The position numbers were made by a program, and so were the translations under genes. Source: JAEUMY01 sp031394355 (lineage in GTDB: Bacteria; Pseudomonadota; Gammaproteobacteria; Burkholderiales; Usitatibacteraceae). Taken from it: a stretch of 64,000 nucleotides of DNA. The stretch spans positions 22,789-86,788 of the forward strand of contig JANNSU010000080.1 of the NCBI GenBank assembly GCA_031394355.1, read 5' to 3'. How positions within the stretch are numbered: position 1 is the first letter of the stretch; each line of letters begins with the position of its first letter. Positions 8,792 through 15,974 of this stretch are shown piece by piece. A model generated the notes under the pieces. It ran no database searches. It was not told where the DNA came from and was given only the letters and a program-made list of their open reading frames with translations.

Positions 8792-8887
8792 AACAGCGCC
8801 ACTTCACCGTGCCAAATCCAAGTTCTCGCGGCCGCCGAAGGCGTGAAAGGTGAATCGAGAATATTTTGGCACCAGGAATGCCACTTG

Positions 8888-9535
8888 TCAGGTGTCTGTT
8901 CCTACGTCATCCCAGTCCGCACCGCCGTCATAACATGTCAGCCAATTGGCGGCCCGGTGGTACTCGTAAACGCAGCCTTGATTGAGCAGGCCGGTCTGTG
9001 TGGTTGAGTCGAGCTGATATTGCCTGCAGGCCCAATGTGCCCGATAGACCAAGTCGGTCGCGTCAAGTACTTGCTTGTTGGATCTAAGTGAAGCGCTGGC
9101 AAGAAAGCCAGCCCAGTCGTTGTCGTCCTTGGGAAGCACCTTCATCAAGGACTCTGGAGTAGATCTCGAAACGGGTGGCAGCTGCAGCTCCAATCTGTTC
9201 ATTGACCAGAGGAGAAATGCTATGCCTTCGCTGGCCCAGAATGCAGACTGCTTATCGCTGTCGGATGGACTTTCTGATTCGAGCAGGCCCAGCTCAAATG
9301 GGGTTGCCGCTTGGAAGATGCCTGCGCGGATAAGGCAGCTCTTCATCCGATCTCTGGGCACGCCATCGGCGACAAGGCACGCAGCAAATAGTAGCAAGCA
9401 TCTCTCGGCTACCGCATGCGGGGAGCGGACGGAGACATCGGCCTCGCTTTCGATCACGGGTAGGTGCGGGTTTGTCGCAACACCCATTGCGGACAAAAGC
9501 GCTTCAGACAGACTCTTGCGTTGTTCCGGCAGCAT
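8888..9535 (-). CDS. DUF4272 domain protein
   Basis: Encodes 215 residues. Family features are an N-terminal RSPHAVAERCLLLFA segment, a central tryptophan-rich WASEGIAFLLWSMNRLEL segment, and the C-terminal hallmark VLDATDLVYRAHWACR followed by VYEYHRAANWLTCYDG and an acidic D-WDDV-TDT end. DUF4272 proteins are soluble and of unknown function. The gene stands alone, surrounded by repeats, and is more AT-rich than its neighbours, so it may be an accessory gene. The start at 9535 is the first ATG and is not supported by a clear ribosome-binding site. Confidence 0.8.
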   Translation of the reverse strand: MLPEQRKSLSEALLSAMGVATNPHLPVIESEADVSVRSPHAVAERCLLLFAACLVADGVPRDRMKSCLIRAGIFQAATPFELGLLESESPSDSDKQSAFWASEGIAFLLWSMNRLELQLPPVSRSTPESLMKVLPKDDNDWAGFLASASLRSNKQVLDATDLVYRAHWACRQYQLDSTTQTGLLNQGCVYEYHRAANWLTCYDGGADWDDVGTDT

Positions 9536-9576
9536 GTTTGTAGTTGCGTCGCGCAGGTGTTGAGGCGGCTCCTAGC

Positions 9577-10224
9577 CTACATCACCTTCCTGAACGTCAA
9601 ATTGATCCGGCACCTCCCCGTCGCCGGATGCTCGCCATCCTTGACCGGCGCGACGCCATGAAAACGCATGCGCGACGGCCCGCCCCAGACCACGACATCG
9701 CCATGCGAGAGCGGAATGCGCACGGCCTTGCCGCTGCACTCGAAGCCGCCCCAGAGAAACGTCGCAGGTAAACCTAAAGACACCGATACGATGGGTGCAA
9801 CACTGTCCTTTTCGTCGCGGTCCTGATGCAGCGAGAGCCGCGTGCCGGGCAGGTAGTGATTGATGAGGCAGCACTCCGGCTGGTAGTTCGCAAAGCCGAG
9901 TTCCGCCGCCGCGCGCTCAGCGAGCGTTGCGAATATTCGCGGTAGCGCGGGCCAGGGCTTGCCGCTCTCGGGATCGAGCGGCGCGTAGCGATAGCCTTTG
10001 CGATCCGACACCCAGCCGAGCGATCCGCAATTGGTCATGGCGACACTCATGGTGTGGCCGCCGGGGGTGACGAGATGGCGGAACGGCGCGGCGGCGCGCA
10101 CGGTCTCGACCGTGGCCAGCAACGTTTCAACATTAGGCAATGCGAAGCCGCGCAATACGGCAGCGCCATCTGCGAGATCGAGACGCGATGCTGACTCGGT
10201 GTCGGCGAAGAGCGGCAGGGTCAT
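9577..10224 (-). CDS. alkB: AlkB-type DNA repair dioxygenase
   Basis: Encodes 215 residues (Escherichia coli AlkB is 216). It is an Fe(II)/2-oxoglutarate dioxygenase that oxidatively removes 1-methyladenine and 3-methylcytosine lesions. Visible residues are the iron-binding H-x-D in SLHQDRDE, the distal His in MRFHGVAPV, and the 2-oxoglutarate-binding Arg pair in RCRINLTFR at the C-terminus; the NxxY-type LINHYLPG is present. The ada gene lies upstream on the same strand, separated by a 225-bp spacer that contains a repeat; co-regulation by Ada is likely but not shown. The 12-bp palindrome is read RIFA in a variable helix. Confidence 0.96.
   Translation of the reverse strand: MTLPLFADTESASRLDLADGAAVLRGFALPNVETLLATVETVRAAAPFRHLVTPGGHTMSVAMTNCGSLGWVSDRKGYRYAPLDPESGKPWPALPRIFATLAERAAAELGFANYQPECCLINHYLPGTRLSLHQDRDEKDSVAPIVSVSLGLPATFLWGGFECSGKAVRIPLSHGDVVVWGGPSRMRFHGVAPVKDGEHPATGRCRINLTFRKVM
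9929..9940. repeat. 12-bp palindrome GCGAATATTCGC
   Basis: Exact copy inside alkB, read Arg-Ile-Phe-Ala on the coding strand. Confidence 0.95.
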
Positions 10225-10280
10225 GAAGCGCCTAGAAGTTAGTCGAAAATTTCATAGTCGGCCACGAAGCGAGATCGTCG

Positions 10281-10387
10281 CCAGGCACTTCCCTCTTTTC
10301 TAAAGAGGGATTGAGGGAGATTTGCAGCATTTCGCGCTTGCAACAAGCTGAAATCCCCCTCAATCCCCCTTTGCCAAAGGGGGAAGC
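10281..10387. repeat. composite C-rich/G-rich hairpin repeat, copy 2
   Basis: TTCCCTCTTTTCTAAAGAGGGA and CCCCCTTTGCCAAAGGGGG hairpins separated by a GATTTGC...GAAATCCCCCTCAAT bridge. It fills the ada-alkB spacer. Confidence 0.75.
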
Positions 10388-10449
10388 AATTTACGATAGG
10401 CACGAACTAATCGGAGATTCTGGATTTCAACAAACTGTGATTCGCAACA

Positions 10450-11637
10450 CTACGCCTTGGCTTCCTTCTTCAAGAGCTGCGCTTTGCGCTCGATACCCCA
10501 GCGATACCCCGACAGTCCGCCATCCTGGCGCACCACGCGATGGCAGGGAATGGCGACCGCGATCTTGTTCGCGGCGCAGGCGCTGGCCACGGCGCGCACG
10601 GCGGACGGTTCGCCGATCTTCTGCGCAAGCTCCGAATACGACAGCGTGCGGCCCGGCGGAATGCGCGTGAGCGCCTTCCACACCTTCTGCTGGAACGCCG
10701 TGCCGCGAATGTCCAGCGGCAGGTCGAGGCCTTGTTTGGGCGCTTCGACGAAGCCCACCACCTGCGCCACCAGCTTCTCGAATGCCTTGTCGCCGCCGAT
10801 GAGATGGGCGCGCGGAAAGCGGCGCTGCATGTCCTGCACAAGCGCTTCCGGGTCATCGTCGATGAGTATGGCGCAGATGCCCTTGTCGCTCTGCGCCACG
10901 AGGATGGCACCCAGCGAGCACTGCCCGATGGCAAAGCGAATATTGCTCAAAGCCCGCTCAGGGCGGTCTTTGAGTCCCTTCGGGACCGCCTTCGGCGTCC
11001 GGCCAGAGTCCACTGGACTCTGTCTCGTCGCATCCGATGCGTGGCGATATTCCGTTGCACTCATGCCGAGTATTTCGTTGGACTTCTCATAGAAGCGGCT
11101 GGCCGAGTTGAAGCCCGCGTCATAAATGGCGTCCGTCACGCGGGCAGCTTTTCCCAGTGCGCTACGCAGGCGATTGCTGCGATGCGCTTCTGCATACGCC
11201 TTCGGCGTCACGCCCGTGGCGGCCTTGAACTGGCGATGGAAGTGGAATGCACTCAAGCCAGCTGCATCAGCCAACTCGGCCAATGTAGGCGGCGTTTCGG
11301 ACTGCTCGATCAGCCTGCAAGCCCGAGCGATCTTCTGCGCCAGTTGCGAGGCGTGGCTCTGCGAGTCGGGCTTGCATCGTTTGCAGGGACGAAAGCCCAG
11401 GCGCACCGCCTCCTCCAGCGTGGCATGGAAGCGCACGTTCTCCGGCTTCGGATGGCGCGACGGACAGGCGGGGCGGCACACGATGCCGGTAGTGGCGACG
11501 GAGTAGAAGAAACTGCCGTCGACTTCAGTTGAGCGCGCCTTCAGCAGCCCCCAGCGCGGGTCGGCTTCGATTGCGGCGGCGATGATGGCATGGGAGGGTT
11601 TCATGGACACGGTGCGCACCTTGGGGCGAGTTGGCAT
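10450..11637 (-). CDS. ada: Ada methylphosphotriester/O6-methylguanine repair protein and activator
   Basis: Encodes 395 residues against about 354 in Escherichia coli. Order: an N-terminal zinc methyl-acceptor domain (VCRPACPSR and FRPCKRCKPD), an AraC-type helix-turn-helix region near residues 100-195 (FHFHRQFKAATGVTPKAY), and a C-terminal O6-methylguanine methyltransferase domain with the acceptor motif AIPCHRVVRQDGG. Methylated Ada activates ada, alkB and related genes. ATG 11637 is chosen for AAGGTG upstream. An 84-bp element adds 28 residues near 204-231, exactly in the linker between the regulator and methyltransferase halves, and accounts for most of the extra length. Confidence 0.95.
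   Translation of the reverse strand: MPTRPKVRTVSMKPSHAIIAAAIEADPRWGLLKARSTEVDGSFFYSVATTGIVCRPACPSRHPKPENVRFHATLEEAVRLGFRPCKRCKPDSQSHASQLAQKIARACRLIEQSETPPTLAELADAAGLSAFHFHRQFKAATGVTPKAYAEAHRSNRLRSALGKAARVTDAIYDAGFNSASRFYEKSNEILGMSATEYRHASDATRQSPVDSGRTPKAVPKGLKDRPERALSNIRFAIGQCSLGAILVAQSDKGICAILIDDDPEALVQDMQRRFPRAHLIGGDKAFEKLVAQVVGFVEAPKQGLDLPLDIRGTAFQQKVWKALTRIPPGRTLSYSELAQKIGEPSAVRAVASACAANKIAVAIPCHRVVRQDGGLSGYRWGIERKAQLLKKEAKA
10936..11031 (+). mobile_element. 84-bp in-frame palindromic element, copy B (in ada)
   Basis: GCGAATATT (10936-10944) and CGC (11029-11031) flank 84 bases. The first stem is AAAGCCCGC / GCGGTCTTT with one G-T pair; the core is CGGGACCGCCTTCGGCGTCC; the second stem is AGAGTCC / GGACTCT, perfect. 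Ada reads the reverse strand: Ala, then 28 residues including SGRTPKAVPKGLKDRPE, then Asn-Ile-Arg. Confidence 0.88.
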
Positions 11638-11692
11638 GGTGACACCTTAACGCGAGGAAACTACAGGGACACTCCGGGGCTTGCGGTCAAAT

Positions 11693-12157
11693 TCACTTTC
11701 GAGCGCTTAGGACTAGAGGCAGCACTTCCTTCTCGATCCATTGCCCATACTCGACTTCGTGTTGCTTGGCGATACGGTAGAAACCCTGCACCCCGTCGAT
11801 TGAAAAAGCTTGGCGACCCAGATCCAACTGCACAGCCTTGCCGTTCGCGAACTCCAGGCGAGCAATGACTTTCATAGGTGCGATGTTCAACTCCCAGTCC
11901 GCATCGGACATCAACTCGGAGGCACGTCGCATGTTAAGTTCCGAAATTGCAGGTGATTCCTTAGTGAGTACATCAAATACTTTGGCGGAGCCGTACTCCT
12001 TTAACACGCTGCTTGGCGGGATCGGTCCTACTTGCTGGATATTTGCGAAGCCAAATCCGAGTGCCATTCCGATTGAGACTAGTATCGCGCCAGCCAATCG
12101 GTTGGTGAGCACGGTAGGCAGTTCACGTTTCACGCCATCTTGCTGACTATTGCTCAT
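11693..12157 (-). CDS. single-pass membrane protein, function unknown
   Basis: Encodes 154 residues from ATG 12157, chosen because it overlaps the methyltransferase stop as ATGA. One transmembrane segment lies near residues 18-38 (LAGAILVSIGMALGFGF). The rest is a soluble domain with a basic/acidic mix and a C-terminal EYGQWIEKEVLPLVLS helix. I recognise no family. It closes the run dat-ybeD-lipB-lipA-methyltransferase. It is somewhat more AT-rich than the lip genes. Membership in the transcript follows from the overlap; function is unknown. Confidence 0.7.
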   Translation of the reverse strand: MSNSQQDGVKRELPTVLTNRLAGAILVSIGMALGFGFANIQQVGPIPPSSVLKEYGSAKVFDVLTKESPAISELNMRRASELMSDADWELNIAPMKVIARLEFANGKAVQLDLGRQAFSIDGVQGFYRIAKQHEVEYGQWIEKEVLPLVLSARK

Positions 12158-12921
12158 GCCTTCTCCAGTATGAATAGCTCCACAATACCCTCGTCCCGGG
12201 TGAAGAGATCCGGCATTGGAATGGCGATGCGATCCAGGACGTTGCCAAAGCGCGGAAACAACTCCCAGGCGCGGCGCTGGTAGACGGGGCGCAGGTTCTG
12301 CTTTGCGAATATTCGCTCGAATGTCTCCAGCGGAATCGGTTCTTCGTCGGGTTCGTCGATCGCTACGCTGTAGCCTTTGAATCGCGCCCGGAATGGCGCG
12401 TTCCACCAGCGTGCGAGCTCGGGCTCGTCAGCGGGATCGAACTGCAGGGTCTCCGCGATCAGGAGGCGACCACCCGGTGCGAGCAGGTCGCGCAGGAGCC
12501 CCAGCATCTCATCCAGATCATCATGCGAGAGATGGTGCAGGAAGCCCACCGCGCAAATGAAGTCGAAGCGATCGGTGCAGGCAGCGGCGAATCCGAACGC
12601 ATCGCTCTCCACCCACTTCATTTTCGGCGCCAGTCCCGGCTTGGCTTGCACCAGCTGCTTCGCCACCCGCATCATGGCGTCGCTGTGATCCACAGCCGTG
12701 ATGGCGGCAAAGCGCTCACCGATGCGCAGCGTCATCTGCCCGGTGCCGCAGCCGATGTCGAGCATGCGACGGCGCTGTGTGGGGAGGTGGCTTGTTACGG
12801 CGCGAAAGAGGGCGTCATTGCCCAGTTTGCGCGGCTGATGCACCACGTCCTCATACTCGTTGGCGATGACGGCGTGATAGCGCTGGTCGAGCTCTGCCAT
12901 CTGGTCGCGATGGCTTGTCAT
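12154..12921 (-). CDS. class I SAM-dependent methyltransferase
   Basis: Encodes 255 residues from ATG 12921, 16 bases after the lipA stop. It shows motif I DIGCGTGQMTLRIG, an acidic motif II ITAVDHSDAM, and motif post-I/IV FDFICAVGFLHHLSHDD, giving a standard Rossmann-type methyltransferase. The substrate is unknown; the long C-terminal part (WNAPFRARFKGYSV...) is not one I recognise. ATG 12900 is an alternative start. The 12-bp palindrome at 12305-12316 is read RIFA near the C-terminus. Its position behind lipA is suggestive of co-transcription only. Confidence 0.85.
   Translation of the reverse strand: MTSHRDQMAELDQRYHAVIANEYEDVVHQPRKLGNDALFRAVTSHLPTQRRRMLDIGCGTGQMTLRIGERFAAITAVDHSDAMMRVAKQLVQAKPGLAPKMKWVESDAFGFAAACTDRFDFICAVGFLHHLSHDDLDEMLGLLRDLLAPGGRLLIAETLQFDPADEPELARWWNAPFRARFKGYSVAIDEPDEEPIPLETFERIFAKQNLRPVYQRRAWELFPRFGNVLDRIAIPMPDLFTRDEGIVELFILEKA
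12305..12316. repeat. 12-bp palindrome GCGAATATTCGC
   Basis: Exact copy inside the methyltransferase gene, read Arg-Ile-Phe-Ala. Confidence 0.95.
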
Positions 12922-12937
12922 GCCGGTGTTGTGCTCA

Positions 12938-13894
12938 TCAATCGGCCCGCGCCGATGACAACCCCGCCTCATGCGCCATCTGATCTGCGTGATACGACGA
13001 CCTGACCATCGGCCCGCAAGCCGCATGTACGAAGCCCATCTTCAAACCTTCTTCCTCGAACATCTTGAACTCATCCGGATGCACGTAGCGCAAGACCGGC
13101 AAGTGATGTGAAGAGGGCTGCAGATACTGTCCGACAGTGAGCATGTCCACGTCGTGAGCGCGAAGGTCGCGCATTACTTCCAGAATTTCTTCGTTGGTTT
13201 CGCCCAGTCCCACCATCAGGCCGCTCTTGGTGGGCACATGCGGATGCTCTGCCTTGAAGTCTTTCAAGAGCTTCAGCGAGTGTGCATAGTCGGAGCCAGG
13301 TCTTGCCTGCTTGTAGAGGCGCGGCACGGTTTCGAGGTTGTGGTTCATCACATCCGGCGGCGCGGCACGCAGGATGTCCAGCGCACGGTCAAGACGGCCA
13401 CGGAAATCGGGCGTCAGAATTTCGATCTGTGTCTGTGGCGAATATTCGCGGGTATGACGGATGCAATCGACGAAGTGCTGGGCGCCGCCGTCGCGCAGAT
13501 CATCGCGGTCCACGCTGGTGATGACGACGTAGCGCAGCTTCAGCTTGGCGATGGTCTCGGCCAGGTGACGCGGTTCATCCGCGTCCAGCGGCAGCGGACG
13601 GCCGTGGCCCACATCGCAGAACGGGCAGCGGCGCGTGCAGAGGTCGCCCATGATCATGTAGGTCGCTGTGCCCTTGCCGAAGCACTCGCCGATGTTGGGG
13701 CAGGAGGCTTCCTCGCAGACGGTGTGCAGCTTGTTGTCGCGCAGGATCTGCTTGATCTCGGCAAAGCGGGTGGAGGTCGAAGCGGCCTTGACGCGAATCC
13801 AGTCCGGCTTTTTCAGACGCTCGGTCTGAATCACCTTCACGGGAATGCGCGAGACCTTGTCCGCACTCTTTTGCTTAACACCGGCTTCAGCCAC
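12938..13894 (-). CDS. lipA: lipoyl synthase
   Basis: Encodes 318 residues. It is a radical-SAM enzyme that inserts two sulfurs into protein-bound octanoyl groups. The auxiliary cluster motif [12 protein letters not shown], the radical-SAM motif CTRRCPFC and the C-terminal RSSYHA (serine ligand to the auxiliary cluster) are all present. It lies 9 bases after lipB and uses LipB's product. The 12-bp palindrome at 13438-13449 is read EYSP, in [16 protein letters not shown], just before the conserved LTPDF. Confidence 0.98.
   Translation of the reverse strand: MAEAGVKQKSADKVSRIPVKVIQTERLKKPDWIRVKAASTSTRFAEIKQILRDNKLHTVCEEASCPNIGECFGKGTATYMIMGDLCTRRCPFCDVGHGRPLPLDADEPRHLAETIAKLKLRYVVITSVDRDDLRDGGAQHFVDCIRHTREYSPQTQIEILTPDFRGRLDRALDILRAAPPDVMNHNLETVPRLYKQARPGSDYAHSLKLLKDFKAEHPHVPTKSGLMVGLGETNEEILEVMRDLRAHDVDMLTVGQYLQPSSHHLPVLRYVHPDEFKMFEEEGLKMGFVHAACGPMVRSSYHADQMAHEAGLSSARAD
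13438..13449. repeat. 12-bp palindrome GCGAATATTCGC
   Basis: Exact copy inside lipA, read Glu-Tyr-Ser, one of only two copies in this frame. Confidence 0.95.
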
Positions 13895-13903
13895 GGGGCG
13901 CTT

Positions 13904-14620
13904 TCAATAAAGATGCTGTTGGAGCCGGGCGACGAGTTTGTCACCCACAACCGAAATTTTATCAGACACTCCCAAGTCCAATAGCTGGGTGGCTTTTAGA
14001 TCAAGATACCCGCAGGGATTGATGCGCGTGAACGGCTCCAGATCCATGTCCACGTTGATCGACAGGCCGTGGAAGGTGCAGTGGCGCGAAACGCGGAGAC
14101 CAATGGCGGATATTTTCGCCAAGTCCGCACCTTTGCCGATGTAGACGCCGGGCATGCCGGGTTCGGCATGACTATCGATGCCGTACCCGCCCATCAGGCT
14201 GACGACCGACGCCTCAATGCGCCGCACCAGCGACTTCACGCCATAACCCAGCCTGCGGATGTCGAGTAGCAGGTAACACACCAGTTGGCCAGGGCCGTGA
14301 TACGTGACCTGTCCGCCACGGTCAATCTTCACGACCGGAATGTCACCGGGATTGAGGACATGCGCGGGATCACCTGCAAGTCCCAGCGTGAAGACGGGCG
14401 GATGCTCCACCAGCCAGATCTCATCGTCGGTGTCCTCATCCCGCTCGGCATTGAACGCCTGCATGGCGCGCCAGGTGGGTTCGTAATCGGCGTAGCCCAG
14501 GATGCGAATATTGTTCAGGTATCGCTGAGGGCGATCCCCGAATCCCTTCGGGACCGCCTGCGGCGTCCAGCCAGAGTCCCCCGGACTCTGACTAGTCGCC
14601 AAGTTGCGATCTTTCGTCAC
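13904..14620 (-). CDS. lipB: octanoyl-[ACP]:protein N-octanoyltransferase
   Basis: Encodes 238 residues; LipB is usually 205-220. It moves octanoate from acyl carrier protein to lipoyl domains. Conserved blocks are DRGGQVTYHGPGQLVCY, the GVYIG-KIS-IG-R segment and HGLSINVDMDL; the catalytic Cys is in INPCGY and the Lys in GADLAKISAIG. The start is GTG 14620, overlapping the ybeD stop as GTGA. Residues 9-36 come from an 84-bp element inserted ahead of the normal N-terminus, which here resumes at NIRILGYADYEPTW. Either the extension is tolerated or translation starts internally; no good internal start precedes the conserved region. Confidence 0.95.
   Translation of the reverse strand: MTKDRNLATSQSPGDSGWTPQAVPKGFGDRPQRYLNNIRILGYADYEPTWRAMQAFNAERDEDTDDEIWLVEHPPVFTLGLAGDPAHVLNPGDIPVVKIDRGGQVTYHGPGQLVCYLLLDIRRLGYGVKSLVRRIEASVVSLMGGYGIDSHAEPGMPGVYIGKGADLAKISAIGLRVSRHCTFHGLSINVDMDLEPFTRINPCGYLDLKATQLLDLGVSDKISVVGDKLVARLQQHLY
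14504..14599 (+). mobile_element. 84-bp in-frame palindromic element, copy A (in lipB)
   Basis: GCGAATATT (14504-14512) and CGC (14597-14599) flank 84 bases. First stem GGTATCGC / GGCGATCCC with a bulge; core CGGGACCGCCTGCGGCGTCC; second stem AGAGTCC / GGACTCT, perfect; right end CTAGT. LipB reads the reverse strand as Ala, 28 residues including [17 protein letters not shown], then Asn-Ile-Arg. Confidence 0.88.
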
Positions 14621-14928
14621 AACACCATCTTCACCATCGGGTGGCTCGACAGCTCCCGATACAGGTTATCGAGTTGCTCCCGCGACATTGCGCGAAAGGT
14701 GCAGGTCACCGACAGATACCTTGCCTCACGGCTGGCGCGCATTTCCACAGTGCTGACGTCGTAGTCCGGTGCGTGCTTCAGCACGATATCCACCACCGTC
14801 TGCACGAAGCCGTCCTCGCGCCGCCCCATGACCTTGATGGGGAAGTCGGTGGGGAATTTGAGCGGCGACTCGTCTGAAGCAGTCTTGTCCGAATCGTAGT
14901 TCAGCGGTTTGTCAGGCAGGTCGTTCAT
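14617..14928 (-). CDS. ybeD: YbeD/DUF493 family protein
   Basis: Encodes 103 residues. The small ferredoxin-like fold family has a conserved core seen here: PTDFPIKVMGRREDGF, then SVTCTFRAMSREQLDNLYREL and HPMVKMVL at the C-terminus. Its usual partner is lipB, as here. ATG 14928 overlaps the dat stop and its own stop overlaps lipB, giving a translationally coupled chain. Biochemical role is not established; a regulatory part in lipoate metabolism is often suggested from context. Confidence 0.92.
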   Translation of the reverse strand: MNDLPDKPLNYDSDKTASDESPLKFPTDFPIKVMGRREDGFVQTVVDIVLKHAPDYDVSTVEMRASREARYLSVTCTFRAMSREQLDNLYRELSSHPMVKMVL

Positions 14929-15821
14929 TCAGCGGCAGCAGGCAGTTTCTGCAGGGATTGCTTGTACTCCTGGAAGTGCCCGAGCATTTTCCAGAAAAGC
15001 GGGCCAGGTTTGCCAGCATGGCTGGCGTGGCCGACGGGGTTGCCGTCCAGCGTGGTGATGGCGATGACTTCCTTGGTCGAAGACGTGAGCCAGATCTCGT
15101 CGGCGTTCAGCACTTCCTTGCGCGCTACCTTGCGCATCTCCAGAGGCATGCCGTTTTGGTGCGCCAGTTCGATCATGAGGTCGTAAGTGATGCCCGGCAA
15201 AATGAAATTGTCTTTCGGTGGGCAGAGGATGACGCCGTTCTTCACCATGGCGATGTTGCTCGCCGAGGACTCGGTGAGATAGCCGTCGCGAAACAGCACG
15301 CAGTCGTCCGCGCCCATTTGTGTGGCCTCGTGCTTCAGCAGCACGGCACCGAGCAGTGCAGTGGACTTCACCTGGCAGCGGCCCCAGCGGAAGTCATCCA
15401 GCGCGACACAGTTGAGACCCTTCTCGTACAACGCCTGCGAAGGCCGCGCCAGCACATTGCTCATCATGAACGCGGTGGGCGTGAGTCCCTTGGGCGGCGC
15501 AAAGTCGCGCTTGGCCACGCCGCGCGTGACCTGAATGTAAACGGCCTGATCGCCGCCGCCATTCGCCTTGAGCAACCCGGCAATGTGCGCTTCCCATTCA
15601 GCGATGGTGTACGGGTTGGTCAGGTCGAGCAGGTCCATGCTGCGTTGCAGGCGCAGCAGATGTTCCTTTGCGCGCAGGCCGCGACCGGCGTAATACGGAA
15701 TGACCTCATACACGCCATCGCCAAAAATGAAGCCGCGATCCATCGGGGAAATTTTTGCTTCATCGATGGGCACGAACTGGCCGTTCAAGAACGCTGTGGG
15801 GAGGGCGAGGGGTTGGGTCAT
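14925..15821 (-). CDS. dat: D-amino-acid aminotransferase
   Basis: Encodes 298 residues of the fold-type IV PLP aminotransferase family. Conserved features are FLNGQFVPIDEAKISPMDRGFIFGDGVYE at the N-terminus (positions 11-39), the PLP lysine in CQVKSTALLG near 155, the TESSASNI phosphate-binding loop and the LTSSTKEV segment. It interconverts D-alanine and 2-oxo acids, supplying D-amino acids for peptidoglycan. The dat-ybeD-lipB-lipA order is common in betaproteobacteria. Branched-chain or aminodeoxychorismate activity cannot be excluded. Confidence 0.9.
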   Translation of the reverse strand: MTQPLALPTAFLNGQFVPIDEAKISPMDRGFIFGDGVYEVIPYYAGRGLRAKEHLLRLQRSMDLLDLTNPYTIAEWEAHIAGLLKANGGGDQAVYIQVTRGVAKRDFAPPKGLTPTAFMMSNVLARPSQALYEKGLNCVALDDFRWGRCQVKSTALLGAVLLKHEATQMGADDCVLFRDGYLTESSASNIAMVKNGVILCPPKDNFILPGITYDLMIELAHQNGMPLEMRKVARKEVLNADEIWLTSSTKEVIAITTLDGNPVGHASHAGKPGPLFWKMLGHFQEYKQSLQKLPAAAE

Positions 15822-15847
15822 CAGCTACTCCTGAACAAATCTGGAAC

Positions 15848-15967
15848 CGCAGATGAACGCGGATAAACGCAGATGAATTGTTGAAGCCGTTGCGAATATT
15901 CGCAGTGACAGTGACCAATAAACTGGAAGGGCCTATCCGCGTTCATCCGCGTTCATCTGCGGTTACA
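15848..15967. repeat. CGCAGATGAACGCGGAT repeats in inverted orientation
   Basis: CCGCAGATGAACGCGGATAA on the left (15848-15880) faces TATCCGCGTTCATCCGCG on the right (15933-15965), with the 12-bp palindrome between the arms. The unit is a dispersed intergenic repeat known from many bacteria. Confidence 0.75.
15892..15903. repeat. 12-bp palindrome GCGAATATTCGC
   Basis: Exact intergenic copy in the loop of the inverted repeat between dat and dacC. Confidence 0.95.
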
Positions 15968-15974
15968 TGCTTCT

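Larger units (their letters stand above)
8376..8887. other. repeat-filled spacer without a credible gene
   Basis: About 510 bases after the LysR gene. It holds a short VIPAKAGIQ-type repeat, a long betaproteobacterial/gammaproteobacterial intergenic repeat, and one 12-bp palindrome. Short open frames here match the translated repeats and are not credible proteins. Confidence 0.8.

Noticed and set aside
1873..14599. A transposase or recombinase gene for the 84-bp element
   Set aside because: I looked through all frames for HUH, DDE, serine and tyrosine recombinase motifs and saw none in the window; if one exists it is elsewhere.
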